A stretch of 34,529 bases of DNA from Bacteriovorax stolpii (GCA_945860895.1 CAMASK010000027.1:1-34529); one strand, 5' to 3'. Shown: positions 24,106 through 32,474, counted from the first letter of the stretch. Program-made: numbers and translations. The notes: generated from the sequence alone by a model not told the origin.

Positions 24106-24138
24106 AACTTATATCTCCTAAAATTGAATTCTTATTTA

Positions 24139-24486
24139 TTACTTTTTAGCTTTTGCTTCAGCCTTACTAACTCCGCCCTGACCATCATTGATTTCAGTGA
24201 TAAGAAGACCAGTGTAACACTGACGGTGACCATTCTTACGACGGTAAGCACCTGGCTTACGTTTAAGAACTAAAATTTTACGTGTACGAGCTTGTCTAAC
24301 AACTTTCGCTGTTACTTTAGCGCCACCAACAACTGGAGCACCAACAATCGTCTTTGTTCCACCGATAAGAAGAACTTGATCGAAGGATACAGTCGCGCCT
24401 TCTTCAGCATCAATTTTTTCTACATCAATTAAATCGCCAGCTTTTAATTTATACTGGTGACCTTTGATTTCCACAACCGTGTACAT
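24139..24486 (-). CDS. rplU: 50S ribosomal protein L21
   Basis: The 115 residues begin MYTVVEIKGHQYKLKAGD and contain the L21 core, including LVLKRKPGAYRRKNGHRQ. A short Ala/Lys-rich tail follows (KAEAKAKK). It is first in the rplU-rpmA operon, with an AAGGAG ribosome site, a structured leader at 24505-24549 and a promoter further upstream. Confidence 0.98.
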   Translation of the reverse strand: MYTVVEIKGHQYKLKAGDLIDVEKIDAEEGATVSFDQVLLIGGTKTIVGAPVVGGAKVTAKVVRQARTRKILVLKRKPGAYRRKNGHRQCYTGLLITEINDGQGGVSKAEAKAKK

Positions 24487-24504
24487 GAAAACTCCTTGAG
24501 AATA

Positions 24505-24549
24505 CCACCTGGCGGGGAGGATTTGACTCCTGCTTTAAGGCCCTAGGTG
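24505..24549 (-). promoter_or_regulatory. Structured leader of rplU, possible r-protein autoregulatory element
   Basis: An outer stem CACCT (24506-24510) / AGGTG (24545-24549) continues into GGC/GCC across a 2-nt bulge. An inner GGAG (24516-24519) / CTCC (24527-24530) hairpin has an alternative AGGA/TCCT pairing. It sits between the predicted start site and the ribosome site. L21 leaders that bind the protein are known in some bacteria; similarity to those was not testable. Confidence 0.4.
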
Positions 24550-24566
24550 AGTTAATTTGAGAGGTA

Positions 24567-24595
24567 GTTTTAAGGTCAAATGCAAGAAAAGTCAA
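24567..24595 (-). promoter_or_regulatory. Sigma-70-type promoter of rplU-rpmA
   Basis: On the minus strand TTGACT (24595-24590) and TAAAAC (24572-24567) have a 17-bp spacer. Transcription would begin near 24560, giving a leader of about 75 nt that contains the stem-loops. Confidence 0.5.
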
Positions 24596-24746
24596 TTCAT
24601 AGAATCATGCATCGTTTTTGAAGTCTTAGTTGACAGTTTTCTTTCCATGAGGAAGAAATATTGCCGCTGCGCACCACAGAGAAAGAAATGGATCTGCCTA
24701 GTGCAGCCAGAGGACTGTATCAATGATCAAAATATATCCGGGTTTA

Positions 24747-25928
24747 TTAGAAGAAGGTTCTTAAAGCCATACCAATATCTGTTGTAACCAGCTTCTGGGC
24801 TGGATAAGAAAATTTATCACCTTTTGCGACGGGTATGTATCCAAAAATTTCGGCTTCAGTACCATGACCTAGATCAAAGGTATTTCTGGCAATAAAATAG
24901 GTAAAGCCTGATTTAACATCATTTACGAAAGTACCAGTTATTTTCACTAGGGGATGAATTTCGTACTGGTTTGCAATTGCGATAAAGTATTCAGTTGGAA
25001 GAAATCTTTCTGATAGAGTGTTCAGATTGGCATAGCGGTTAAGTTTCTGATAACCACCCTCGGCCCTAATGTGCCATTTATTCATTATTTGCTGATCATA
25101 ACCTATCATCATATCCCAAAGAGGATGAGACTCTTCATTATTTACATAATCTGTTTGAAAAAGTGTTTGCATGAAAACCATGGCTTCAGTAAAGCTGTAG
25201 CGGACTTGAGCACCCAATTTGTCCCGTTTTTGATCTTCACCAATAACATAGTCGAATTGAAGTTTATCACTGAATTGATATTCCCCATGAACCCATAATG
25301 TCCGATCAATCTGCCCTTCATAGCCATTAACACTTTTATCCCCAAGCAGAAAAAAATCAACGGTATATTTATCACTTACGAAGAAGGTAAAGTTAAAACC
25401 ATCATTCCCCTGTGCTACCTGGGATATCGCTGTAAGACCAGTTGGTTGATTGAAAGGATTGATTGGATTGAAAATTTCACCCAAACCGTAGTTTATGTAT
25501 ATTCGTCCGACCATAAATCGATGCTCTTCATAATCCCATTCATAATAGAGTTTGTTTAAGATAAGTTCAGTGCGAGAATCCTGAACCTCTTTTTTATGTT
25601 GTAATTTGAAAACGTCTCGAGCAACAAGCTTATTAGGAAATGTAAATATTTGTGGTGCAATGTAATCATTTTCGTATAAATCAGACTTGCTATGACGAGC
25701 AAAAACATTGGCTTCTAGACGCGACCCATTTATTTCAACTTTGCCATCAAGGTTTCCGTAGATTAAGTAGAAATCTTCATCGTCCCAGTCTTGCATCAGA
25801 TCTTTTTTGGCATCTTCATTGTTCCAGCTATGTCTGCCTTGGCCTTCAAGGTTACCTGAAATGTCTGCATCAAATTTAGCAAAGGTCTTAAAACTAAATG
25901 ATAAAAATAAAAGAAAAATGGCTATCAT
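24747..25928 (-). CDS. Outer-membrane beta-barrel protein of the LolCDE-like operon
   Basis: The 393 residues start with a signal peptide (MIAIFLLFLSFSFKTFA). They show porin-like alternating strands with many Tyr, Phe and Asp, and end MALRTFF, the aromatic C-terminal signature recognised by the BAM machinery. Segments such as LYYEWDYEEHRFMVGRIYINYGLGEIFNPINPF recall the DUF1302-type barrels found beside exporter genes; that family link is recall and not certain. It is the last gene of a five-gene overlapping operon, its ATG sharing one base with the preceding stop (TAATG). Its position suggests it receives or passes on cargo at the outer membrane, in the place LolB holds in the classical Lol pathway. 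Confidence 0.8.
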   Translation of the reverse strand: MIAIFLLFLSFSFKTFAKFDADISGNLEGQGRHSWNNEDAKKDLMQDWDDEDFYLIYGNLDGKVEINGSRLEANVFARHSKSDLYENDYIAPQIFTFPNKLVARDVFKLQHKKEVQDSRTELILNKLYYEWDYEEHRFMVGRIYINYGLGEIFNPINPFNQPTGLTAISQVAQGNDGFNFTFFVSDKYTVDFFLLGDKSVNGYEGQIDRTLWVHGEYQFSDKLQFDYVIGEDQKRDKLGAQVRYSFTEAMVFMQTLFQTDYVNNEESHPLWDMMIGYDQQIMNKWHIRAEGGYQKLNRYANLNTLSERFLPTEYFIAIANQYEIHPLVKITGTFVNDVKSGFTYFIARNTFDLGHGTEAEIFGYIPVAKGDKFSYPAQKLVTTDIGMALRTFF

Positions 25929-26671
25929 TAATAATCCGTTAAGTTTTTTTGGGAAAAATGATTCGGTTTAAATGAAGAATTAAATTTCATATTTTTATAA
26001 ATTATGGTGGTTTTCTTTTTTGCATTATCTTCAGGTTGCATAACCCATTTGGTCGGAAGCTTATGGCCATCAAATGTTTTAACATCATCCAGATAAAGTA
26101 CTCTTTTTAATTTTTCTTGCTTATCATAATAACGATATTGTCTTGGTAAGCAATCTACTGGAGAGGCATAGGTTACAATTTTTGGCCACATAACCTTTGC
26201 TTCTGATTTGGCCGTATTCTCAATGACTCTATATTCTGTACCTTCTATTTTTTGATTAGGCACAAACTTATGCTCATAATCCTCGGCCATGGATGATGCC
26301 TTTAAAATATCCTCATTAGTAAAATCTGATCCCATCCAGCTGGCAAGGAGCATTGAAGAAGAAACTGCAACTTTCCTTTTTAATTTAGGGAAATAGTTCC
26401 ACATGTTATTTTCTATTCTTAAAGTACGAATACCTTTTTCTTTTGCAGGAGAGTTAATAGTACTAAGGGCTTGTTTCTTGCCTTCGACATCAGATTCAAT
26501 TTCCAGAGTTCTGCTCCAGTTTGGAGTTTCAATAGTCATCATGATTTCAGCGTGAGATCGGTCTCCACGCATTTCTCTATCAATAAACTTCGACCACTCT
26601 GTAGCATTATTAGCGTTGGCTCCCAGGGCCAGGCAAAAAACGATATCTTTTCTAAAAAATTGTTTAAACAT
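25928..26671 (-). CDS. LolA-like periplasmic carrier (outer membrane lipoprotein-sorting family)
   Basis: The 247 residues have a signal peptide (about 1-20, ending LGANA) and the features of the LolA-like 'outer membrane lipoprotein-sorting' family: MWNYFPKLKRK (90-100) then SWMGSDFTNED (111-121). The fold is a half-open barrel that shields a lipid or lipoprotein acyl chain. No lipobox is visible, so it should be soluble in the periplasm. It starts inside the end of the ATPase gene (8-bp overlap) and is followed by the barrel gene. It probably carries cargo from the permease complex to the outer membrane. This family is also found beside RND/MMPL exporters. Confidence 0.85.
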   Translation of the reverse strand: MFKQFFRKDIVFCLALGANANNATEWSKFIDREMRGDRSHAEIMMTIETPNWSRTLEIESDVEGKKQALSTINSPAKEKGIRTLRIENNMWNYFPKLKRKVAVSSSMLLASWMGSDFTNEDILKASSMAEDYEHKFVPNQKIEGTEYRVIENTAKSEAKVMWPKIVTYASPVDCLPRQYRYYDKQEKLKRVLYLDDVKTFDGHKLPTKWVMQPEDNAKKKTTIIYKNMKFNSSFKPNHFSQKNLTDY

Positions 26672-27353
26672 GATGTTCCCTTGTCTCGCTTATATGTCCA
26701 TCCTTGATGTAATGTACTGTTCTGATTTGATCGATGAGGTGTTGATCGTGAGTCGAGAAAATAAAAGTTAATTTAAAGTCTTTATTTAATTTTAAAAAAA
26801 GTTCAATGATTTCCTGTGCTGTTTTTGAATCAAGATTTGCTGTAGGCTCATCAGCAAGAATAAGCTGAGGTCTTCCGGCTATTGCCCGGGCTATTGAAAC
26901 TCTTTGTTGTTGGCCACCAGAAAGTTGTTTTGGAAATCTATTGCCTAATTTTTCTAAACCCACTTGAGCAAGAGCCCAATCTACTCTTTCTTTAATTTCA
27001 TTTTTTGAAAATCCTCTCAATTGCAGCGGAAATTCTATATTTTCCCATGCCGTGAGTATTGGTAGCAGTTGATAGTCCTGGAAAACAAATCCCATGTAAT
27101 CAAGACGATGCTTTGTTCTTTCCTCCAAAGACATGGAAGTGATGTCCTCTGTTCCGTGCTTAAGTGATCCCTTGGTTGGAAGGATCAGACCTGCTATTAA
27201 ATTCAAAATGGTTGTTTTGCCAGAACCTGAAGGACCAACCAATGCCATGAAATCGCCTTCATGTATTTTGATATTTACATCTTTTGCACCGAAAACCTGG
27301 TTCTCTTGCGAACTAACATAGACTTTATCGATTTGAGACAACTCAAACTGCAT
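26664..27353 (-). CDS. LolD/MacB-type ABC transporter ATPase
   Basis: The 229 residues hold all ABC motifs: Walker A GPSGSGKT (40-47), Q-loop FQDYQLLP (Gln92), signature LSGGQQQR (144-151), Walker B LILADEP (164-170) and the switch His202. Length and sequence fit the LolD/FtsE/MacB-ATPase group, which pairs with four-helix permeases and drives extraction or mechanotransmission instead of channel transport. It overlaps the permease gene before it by 11 bp and the carrier gene after it by 8 bp. Unlike the ABC fragment at 3150-3392 it is complete. Confidence 0.95.
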   Translation of the reverse strand: MQFELSQIDKVYVSSQENQVFGAKDVNIKIHEGDFMALVGPSGSGKTTILNLIAGLILPTKGSLKHGTEDITSMSLEERTKHRLDYMGFVFQDYQLLPILTAWENIEFPLQLRGFSKNEIKERVDWALAQVGLEKLGNRFPKQLSGGQQQRVSIARAIAGRPQLILADEPTANLDSKTAQEIIELFLKLNKDFKLTFIFSTHDQHLIDQIRTVHYIKDGHISETREHHV

Positions 27354-28551
27354 TTTTACTCCTGCCGATAACTCTTGAAAGGGGATAGATCATTGTTAAA
27401 CTTAAAAAGAAATAAATCATTAAAGGGACTTTCCAATAATACTGGGGAACCGAGTAGATTCTGACTAAAGGCTTTAGGGTCATGCCTCCCATAATGATGG
27501 GTTTTCCACCTGTGAAGAGTTCAATATTTATGGGTTGATAATTGCAATAGCTGGTTGCCACAAATCCAAGAAACGCTCCTAGTACAACTGCAATCGTTCC
27601 CATAATAAAAACTTCCACCATGAGAGACCAGGTGATCCATGATGCTTTGGCACCGATGATGTTAAGGCAGGTAAATTCCTGTTCTCTTTCGAAAAATGTA
27701 ATCATCAATGTGTTTGAGAGACCCAAACTCACTACCACTACAATGATGATACTTACGATCCATGTAAAATTATCTACAAATTTCATCGAGACACCAATTT
27801 CTGGTAATAACATCGACCAATGTGTTACTGCTAAATTTGTTAATACTGGTAACTCTTCAGTCTCCATATCAAAGCTCACACGTTGATGATATTTATTTTC
27901 CGGCAAAGACAGCAATTCTTGAGCTGAGTGAATTTGAGTAAAGGCAAGGGAGTCTTCCAGATCACCACCACCAAAATCAAGCAAGCCAACAACTTTGTAG
28001 AGATCATTTGCAATCGATCCATCTACTGCCTGTCCAATTATGGCAACTTCTTCACCAATCCCAATATTGATTTTTTGTGCCAGAGATTTCCCGAGTACTA
28101 TTTCTTTTTCATTTTTGTCATCAAGGAATCGACCAACAGTCACAACCTTATAAAGGGAAGAAAGTTTTTTTTCTTTTAAAACTTCAATTCCCGTTAATAG
28201 AACGCCTAAAGTCTTTTTTTCTCCGGAGATAAAAACAGGAGCATTTACTCTTTTGGTCGATTTTAAAATGAGACTTTTATCTTCGATATCGTCATCAGAC
28301 ATAGTTTTGAAGATATTAAATTCTTTCTTATTCTTTTCAGTATAGTAATGTTCATTCGAAATATGATATTGACCAGCATACTGGGAAAGAAAATCTTTCA
28401 TTATTTCCGTCGAACCAGATTTTGCAAAATTTAAATCCCATATAATGAACCCACAACCTAAGCTTAAGCTTAAGATCATAATAAAGGTTCTCTTTGGAGC
28501 TCTAAAAAGATTTCTATAACTAAATTTTACCAAATAGAAAAAACCTCTCAT
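27343..28551 (-). CDS. LolC/E-like ABC permease 2 (FtsX/MacB type)
   Basis: The 402 residues have four predicted membrane helices: about 20-42, 262-285, 307-335 and 370-395. A periplasmic domain of about 220 residues lies between helices 1 and 2, the layout of LolC, LolE and MacB. The periplasmic domain begins after SLSLGCGFIIWDLNFAK and contains the strand-rich MacB-like core (GVLLTGIEVLKEKK, then IVLGKSLAQKINIGIGEEV). It overlaps its partner permease by 4 bp and the ATPase by 11 bp. Two different permeases suggest a LolC/LolE-like heterodimer. Confidence 0.92.
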   Translation of the reverse strand: MRGFFYLVKFSYRNLFRAPKRTFIMILSLSLGCGFIIWDLNFAKSGSTEIMKDFLSQYAGQYHISNEHYYTEKNKKEFNIFKTMSDDDIEDKSLILKSTKRVNAPVFISGEKKTLGVLLTGIEVLKEKKLSSLYKVVTVGRFLDDKNEKEIVLGKSLAQKINIGIGEEVAIIGQAVDGSIANDLYKVVGLLDFGGGDLEDSLAFTQIHSAQELLSLPENKYHQRVSFDMETEELPVLTNLAVTHWSMLLPEIGVSMKFVDNFTWIVSIIIVVVVSLGLSNTLMITFFEREQEFTCLNIIGAKASWITWSLMVEVFIMGTIAVVLGAFLGFVATSYCNYQPINIELFTGGKPIIMGGMTLKPLVRIYSVPQYYWKVPLMIYFFLSLTMIYPLSRVIGRSKNAV

Positions 28552-29780
28552 GACAAAACCTCTAGTTTCTTTAAGGTTCTATGAATAGCCCAAATATAAC
28601 TAATGCTTAGTACGATCATGACTATGAAAAAAGTGACAGCAATCTGAGAAAATGTTAATTGCGGATAAATTATTCCTGGCAGCTTTATGCCTGCCCTTTC
28701 GATTGAAATGCCATCATTTAAATTTCTGAAATCAACTCCCGTATAGGACTGGATTCCAATGATGACAAAAAGCATCAGACTAGTGAAAATGCCGGATAAA
28801 AAGATCATTTGTATAACTTCGAAAATCCCGATTTTCCATATTTTTTTATTGTTCACACCAATTACATTCAACATTTTTAATTCTTTAAGTCTTTCCTGCC
28901 ATAACATTTGAACAGGAGTGAGAATGGTCATAGTAATTGTGATTCCAATGATCACAAAAAAGAATTTAATCATACCGTCATGAAATTCAAGTACCACTGC
29001 CATTTCTGGATTTAAATTTTTCCAGGTTTTAACTACTAATTCAGAATCTGTTATTCTTTTTCTGATAATTGGTTCCTGTTCCAATCCATCCGCCATTATA
29101 GCAATTCGATTAAAGAGGATCTTGTTTCTCTCTTCATTTAGAAAGATTTTTTGCCATGTTTTCTGATTAATATAAACGAATCTCTTTTCAAAGGTACGAC
29201 CATTGAAGCGATAAATTCCTTTAATCGTGAGAAGTTCAGAGCGAAGTTCACCATTCACGTCTTGGTAATTCAATACGAGCTGGTCATTAATGTTGAATTT
29301 AAATAATTTTGCCAGTTCCTCACCAATGACAATAGTGGACTCATCATTAGTGGCAAGGAATTCCCCTTGTTTTATATGTTTATAAAGGGGTAAAAACTTC
29401 TTGTGCAAAGGAGGATGAATCCCAATAACCGTCAGGCCTGTTGCACCCTCCGGAGTGGAGATGTTTGCATCAAGTACGAGCTCAGGAGAAAGAGCTTTAA
29501 AAGGCTTAAAGTTTAACTTATTTTCATATTGAGAGAACACTAAGGGATTGGATGAATCTGTAGACTTTGAAAAAATTTTTTCCTGGATTTGAAAATAACC
29601 GATATTAGTATTAACCACTGCTTTTTCAATTTGATAATTAAGACCTTCAAAAAAAGAAACTACCCAGACTGCAATGAAAACCGCCATTGAAACAGACAGA
29701 CCAATGAAAAAACTTCTACCAGAATTTCGGCGAATGCTTTTCCAGGCAAATTTGAAAAGATAGGAATTTTCATTCAGCAT
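28548..29780 (-). CDS. LolC/E-like ABC permease 1 (FtsX/MacB type)
   Basis: The 410-residue protein is the first gene of the operon. Membrane helices are visible at about 22-44, 273-295, 315-345 and 377-400, with a large periplasmic loop after helix 1. The loop includes GLTVIGIHPPLHKKFLP and IVIGEELAKLFKFNINDQL, which parallel the equivalent stretch of permease 2, so the two are paralogues. The N-terminal cytoplasmic FAWKSIRRNSGRSFF is a typical coupling helix of the FtsX fold. A 7-bp inverted repeat lies about 75-100 bp upstream. Confidence 0.92.
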   Translation of the reverse strand: MLNENSYLFKFAWKSIRRNSGRSFFIGLSVSMAVFIAVWVVSFFEGLNYQIEKAVVNTNIGYFQIQEKIFSKSTDSSNPLVFSQYENKLNFKPFKALSPELVLDANISTPEGATGLTVIGIHPPLHKKFLPLYKHIKQGEFLATNDESTIVIGEELAKLFKFNINDQLVLNYQDVNGELRSELLTIKGIYRFNGRTFEKRFVYINQKTWQKIFLNEERNKILFNRIAIMADGLEQEPIIRKRITDSELVVKTWKNLNPEMAVVLEFHDGMIKFFFVIIGITITMTILTPVQMLWQERLKELKMLNVIGVNNKKIWKIGIFEVIQMIFLSGIFTSLMLFVIIGIQSYTGVDFRNLNDGISIERAGIKLPGIIYPQLTFSQIAVTFFIVMIVLSISYIWAIHRTLKKLEVLS

Positions 29781-29854
29781 TTAAATTTCTTATGACATTT
29801 ACCTTGCTCTGCTAGACACTTATCGATCAGGAGATATTATCCTACTAGAAGAAA

Positions 29855-29883
29855 TTCGTTCATCATAGTTAGTTTGGAACGAA
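29855..29883. promoter_or_regulatory. Inverted repeat upstream of the LolCDE-like operon, candidate operator
   Basis: TTCGTTC (29855-29861) and GAACGAA (29877-29883) form a perfect 7-bp inverted repeat with a 15-bp spacer, so arm centres are 22 bp apart, about two helical turns. A possible -10 (GATAAT, minus strand, 29842-29837) lies just downstream towards the operon. No nearby regulator gene was seen. Confidence 0.3.
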
Positions 29884-29905
29884 CAAAAGATGATGGGGTC
29901 ATCTT
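29880..29905 (-). terminator. Terminator of the 72-residue gene
   Basis: On the minus strand AAGATGA (29905-29899) and TCATCTT (29893-29887) form a 7-bp stem with a 5-nt loop, followed by TTTTGTTCGTT in part outside the stem. It separates the small gene at 29957-30175 from the ABC operon. The stem is AT-rich, so termination may be incomplete. Confidence 0.5.
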
Positions 29906-29956
29906 ATAATGCCTGCCGCCAAACGCTGTATTAGATTTAAGTAGTCTACTTTGAGA

Positions 29957-30175
29957 TTACACGGCTTTGGAAACTTGAAGTCGATTGATTTCCCTTAGCA
30001 GATCAATCAAGCCTTGATTGTCCTGAACATTATTTAATTGGTGAAGAACGTAGTCTTTTCTTTGATCAGACATGTTTAAATCATCGAGCTTTGCCGATAA
30101 TTCAATCTTAAGCTTAATGAGCGCTCGTCTTTGAAATGCTGAGTCAGTGTGAGAGAAATTAGCGGAGGTGTCCAT
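29957..30175 (-). CDS. Small helical hypothetical protein
   Basis: The 72 residues have no signal peptide or membrane segment and are almost entirely predicted helix, with heptad-like Leu/Ile spacing (RRALIKLKIELSAKLDDL, then YVLHQLNNVQDNQGLIDLL). A helical hairpin or small coiled coil is likely. No family is recognised. A terminator-like hairpin follows. The ribosome site is weak (CCTAGA before ATG). It is divergent from the gene at 30334, so the two may share a control region (30176-30333). Confidence 0.5.
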   Translation of the reverse strand: MDTSANFSHTDSAFQRRALIKLKIELSAKLDDLNMSDQRKDYVLHQLNNVQDNQGLIDLLREINRLQVSKAV

Positions 30176-30333
30176 TCTAGGATTATATCACCCGCTTGCC
30201 GTTGAATACTTCAAGTTTGTAGTTCTTTCTCGGTGTCTAACTTCTATACACTCTCTTCTTAAAAGTGAATTGATCGGGCAAATGTTCGTCATGATTCCTC
30301 TCTGCTTTCCGAAAAGGATGGCAGGAGACTCTT

Positions 30334-31116
30334 ATGCAAATCACTACTTGGCGCTATTTTCAATTTAGAAAACAACATGATTATCCAGTCTATCTGCGAT
30401 TTATTCATGATGAATTGAATCCTAAATTTTCCCATCTTTTGCATGAATTGGGTTTTAACGAATTAAGTGAGCAAGAATCAAAAAAAATTCCACTTTCACG
30501 TTCACACACAAAGTTATTAGCTGTTCAGTTTGCATCCGCTCGCTTAAATCAACAATTAAATGGTTCCGATAGTCTGGATAAGTATGGGCATGAAAGTCTT
30601 TCTATTAAAGGCAGTATGCCGATTTATACCTATCGCAAGGTCGGAATAATGGCGCTGCCTGCCAATAAATCATTATGGGATCTGGCACTTCACTCTGAAA
30701 TTTCTCAAGCTGACCAGATGATTGGATTTAGAATTATTCTAGTGAGATTCTTATCTCAGGCTTTAGCTGAGCAGGGAGTATTGAGTTATTGGGGCACTTT
30801 TCGGGATGGATCTGTCACGGTAATGAAGCAGCTTCAATCGTTCGGTGAAGCTGTTTTTATAGATTGGAATAAAAAAGTTATTTTTTCAAATGGTGGTGAA
30901 GTAAAATTTAATACTCATTTGAAACTTCTTAGAAAAGATAAGGCATATACCAATTCATATTCAATGAGCAGGGAAGAACTTATTAGTTTTTTAAGTGTTA
31001 GTACCTGCCTTTTAAGTTTTAATGGAATTACCAATTCAATGAAAAGAGCTATTTTAGAAATGAGCTCAAACATCACTGCTAATTATTCTCTTTCTGAAGA
31101 CTCACATAATCTCTAG
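30334..31116 (+). CDS. Hypothetical cytoplasmic protein upstream of lgt
   Basis: The 260 residues have no signal peptide or membrane helix and match no family I recognise. An AGGAG ribosome site 6 nt before the ATG supports the start. The N-terminus is basic and aromatic (MQITTWRYFQFRKQHDY). A central stretch, GFRIILVRFLSQALAEQGVLSYWGTFRDGSV, looks like a folded alpha/beta core. Two short Ser-rich stretches lie near the end. lgt follows with a 36-bp gap and the same direction, so they may share a transcript. A lipoprotein-related role is possible but there is no direct evidence. Confidence 0.7.
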   Translation: MQITTWRYFQFRKQHDYPVYLRFIHDELNPKFSHLLHELGFNELSEQESKKIPLSRSHTKLLAVQFASARLNQQLNGSDSLDKYGHESLSIKGSMPIYTYRKVGIMALPANKSLWDLALHSEISQADQMIGFRIILVRFLSQALAEQGVLSYWGTFRDGSVTVMKQLQSFGEAVFIDWNKKVIFSNGGEVKFNTHLKLLRKDKAYTNSYSMSREELISFLSVSTCLLSFNGITNSMKRAILEMSSNITANYSLSEDSHNL

Positions 31117-31152
31117 TTGTCTTCAGCTTTTTCGTCCTATAAGCTATTGTTT

Positions 31153-31950
31153 ATGAATGAAGGTTGGATCGATCCCGTTATATTTTCTTTAGGCCCATTA
31201 CAGGTACGCTGGTATGGCGCAATGTATGTTTTAGGATTTTTGGTGGGTGGCGCCATTTTAAAGTATCTGGCCAATAAAAAATTCTGGCCTTTAACTAAAG
31301 AAGACATTGATAAATATATAACCATGTTGATTGTGGGAATGTTTCTTGGTGCGCGACTTTTCTACATCTTTCTCTATAATTGGGAATACTACTCTGTGAA
31401 CCTCATGGATATTTTCGCCGTCTGGAAAGGTGGATTAAGTTTCCATGGAGCTGTCTTTGGCATGTGTATGGCCACCTGGATGTTTGCTAAAAAACATAAC
31501 CTTCATTTCTTTCAAATTGCAGATTCAATGGCAGTAGCTGGTTCCCAAGGATTGTTTTTTGGTCGCATGGGGAATTTCATTAACGGTGAACTCTATGGAA
31601 GAGTCACTGATTCGTGGGTAGGGGTTGTTTTTCCCGGTGCTGGTCCTTTTCCGAGACACCCTTCTCAACTTTATGAAGCAATTCTAGAAGGGATTGTATT
31701 ATTCTTAATCCTTTTTGCCGTTCATAAGCGAGAACGTTTCTATGGAGTTGTTAGTTCAACTTTTTTATTAGGTTATGGTGTTTTCAGATTTATTGTAGAA
31801 TTTTTCAGGGAACCTGATTCACAATTAGGTTATTACTTTGGCTATTTCACGATGGGGCAAATTCTGTGTTTCTTAATGTTACCTGCAGCCTTTTTAATGC
31901 TGATGTATGCTAAAAAACTCAACATAAAAAATCCTCTCATCACTCGCTAG
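31153..31950 (+). CDS. lgt: Prolipoprotein diacylglyceryl transferase
   Basis: Lgt transfers diacylglyceryl from phosphatidylglycerol to the lipobox Cys of prolipoproteins at the inner membrane. The 265 residues contain the signature GRMGNFINGELYGR, the HGA motif (SFHGAVFG) and about seven hydrophobic segments. ATG 31153 was chosen because it opens on the family-like MNEGWIDPVIFSLGPLQVRWYG; a TTG further upstream (31117) is possible but less likely. The stop codon overlaps that of the convergent gene within one CTAG. Lipoproteins at 9091-10728 and 32696-34195 would be clients. Confidence 0.95.
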   Translation: MNEGWIDPVIFSLGPLQVRWYGAMYVLGFLVGGAILKYLANKKFWPLTKEDIDKYITMLIVGMFLGARLFYIFLYNWEYYSVNLMDIFAVWKGGLSFHGAVFGMCMATWMFAKKHNLHFFQIADSMAVAGSQGLFFGRMGNFINGELYGRVTDSWVGVVFPGAGPFPRHPSQLYEAILEGIVLFLILFAVHKRERFYGVVSSTFLLGYGVFRFIVEFFREPDSQLGYYFGYFTMGQILCFLMLPAAFLMLMYAKKLNIKNPLITR

Positions 31951-32474
31951 ATTTTAGGAACTGCGTTTTTCATGGTTTCAATCAAAGGCAAAAAGCCCAC
32001 CGGATTGGACAATGGATAGACAGTGTAGAAGATAGGAAAACAAGTAATAGTGCACGCTGCAGAATAAACGTGCTTCAAAGAATCTTTATCCCATATATAA
32101 ACAGCTTCTTCGCCAACTTTTTTGTAGGAGTTCTGCTTTCCAATTTTATTTATTAAAGATTGGAAAAAAACATCATGTAAAAAATAATTGGGGAGTCGGG
32201 CAAAAAAGTCTAGAATTTTTCCATTTTGAGCCTGAACTAAGACTGGAAATTTATACCTTATATTAGCTACATAAAATTTCATAGTAATGATTTCATTACG
32301 CTCACTCATCGTCTCAGGCTTGCCGTATTTCTTTTCAATATCTTCTAGTTTTTTCTCTGGATAAAAATCCGCTAGGGTCTCAAAACTGAAATTATAATTT
32401 GGTTCTTCGACTTTTGCGTTTAAAGGTTGAAACATTAGAGTGAGGCATGGCAAAATGATCAGAAGTTTAAGCAT
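31947..32474 (-). CDS. Secreted protein, unknown family
   Basis: The 175 residues start with a signal peptide (MLKLLIILPCLTLMFQPLNA). The mature part is mixed alpha/beta with a central EKKYGKPETMSERNEIITMKFY, reminiscent of small 'outer membrane protein assembly' or DUF-type periplasmic folds, but I cannot place it. Two Cys (SAACTITC) lie close together, perhaps a disulfide or metal site. It converges on lgt with a 4-bp stop-codon overlap. Confidence 0.6.
   Translation of the reverse strand: MLKLLIILPCLTLMFQPLNAKVEEPNYNFSFETLADFYPEKKLEDIEKKYGKPETMSERNEIITMKFYVANIRYKFPVLVQAQNGKILDFFARLPNYFLHDVFFQSLINKIGKQNSYKKVGEEAVYIWDKDSLKHVYSAACTITCFPIFYTVYPLSNPVGFLPLIETMKNAVPKI

Noticed and set aside
24557..24787. 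Plus-strand open frame of 76 codons upstream of rplU
   Set aside because: It overlaps the rplU promoter and the end of the barrel gene, with no ribosome site; the composition is not protein-like. I see nothing else in 24600-24746.
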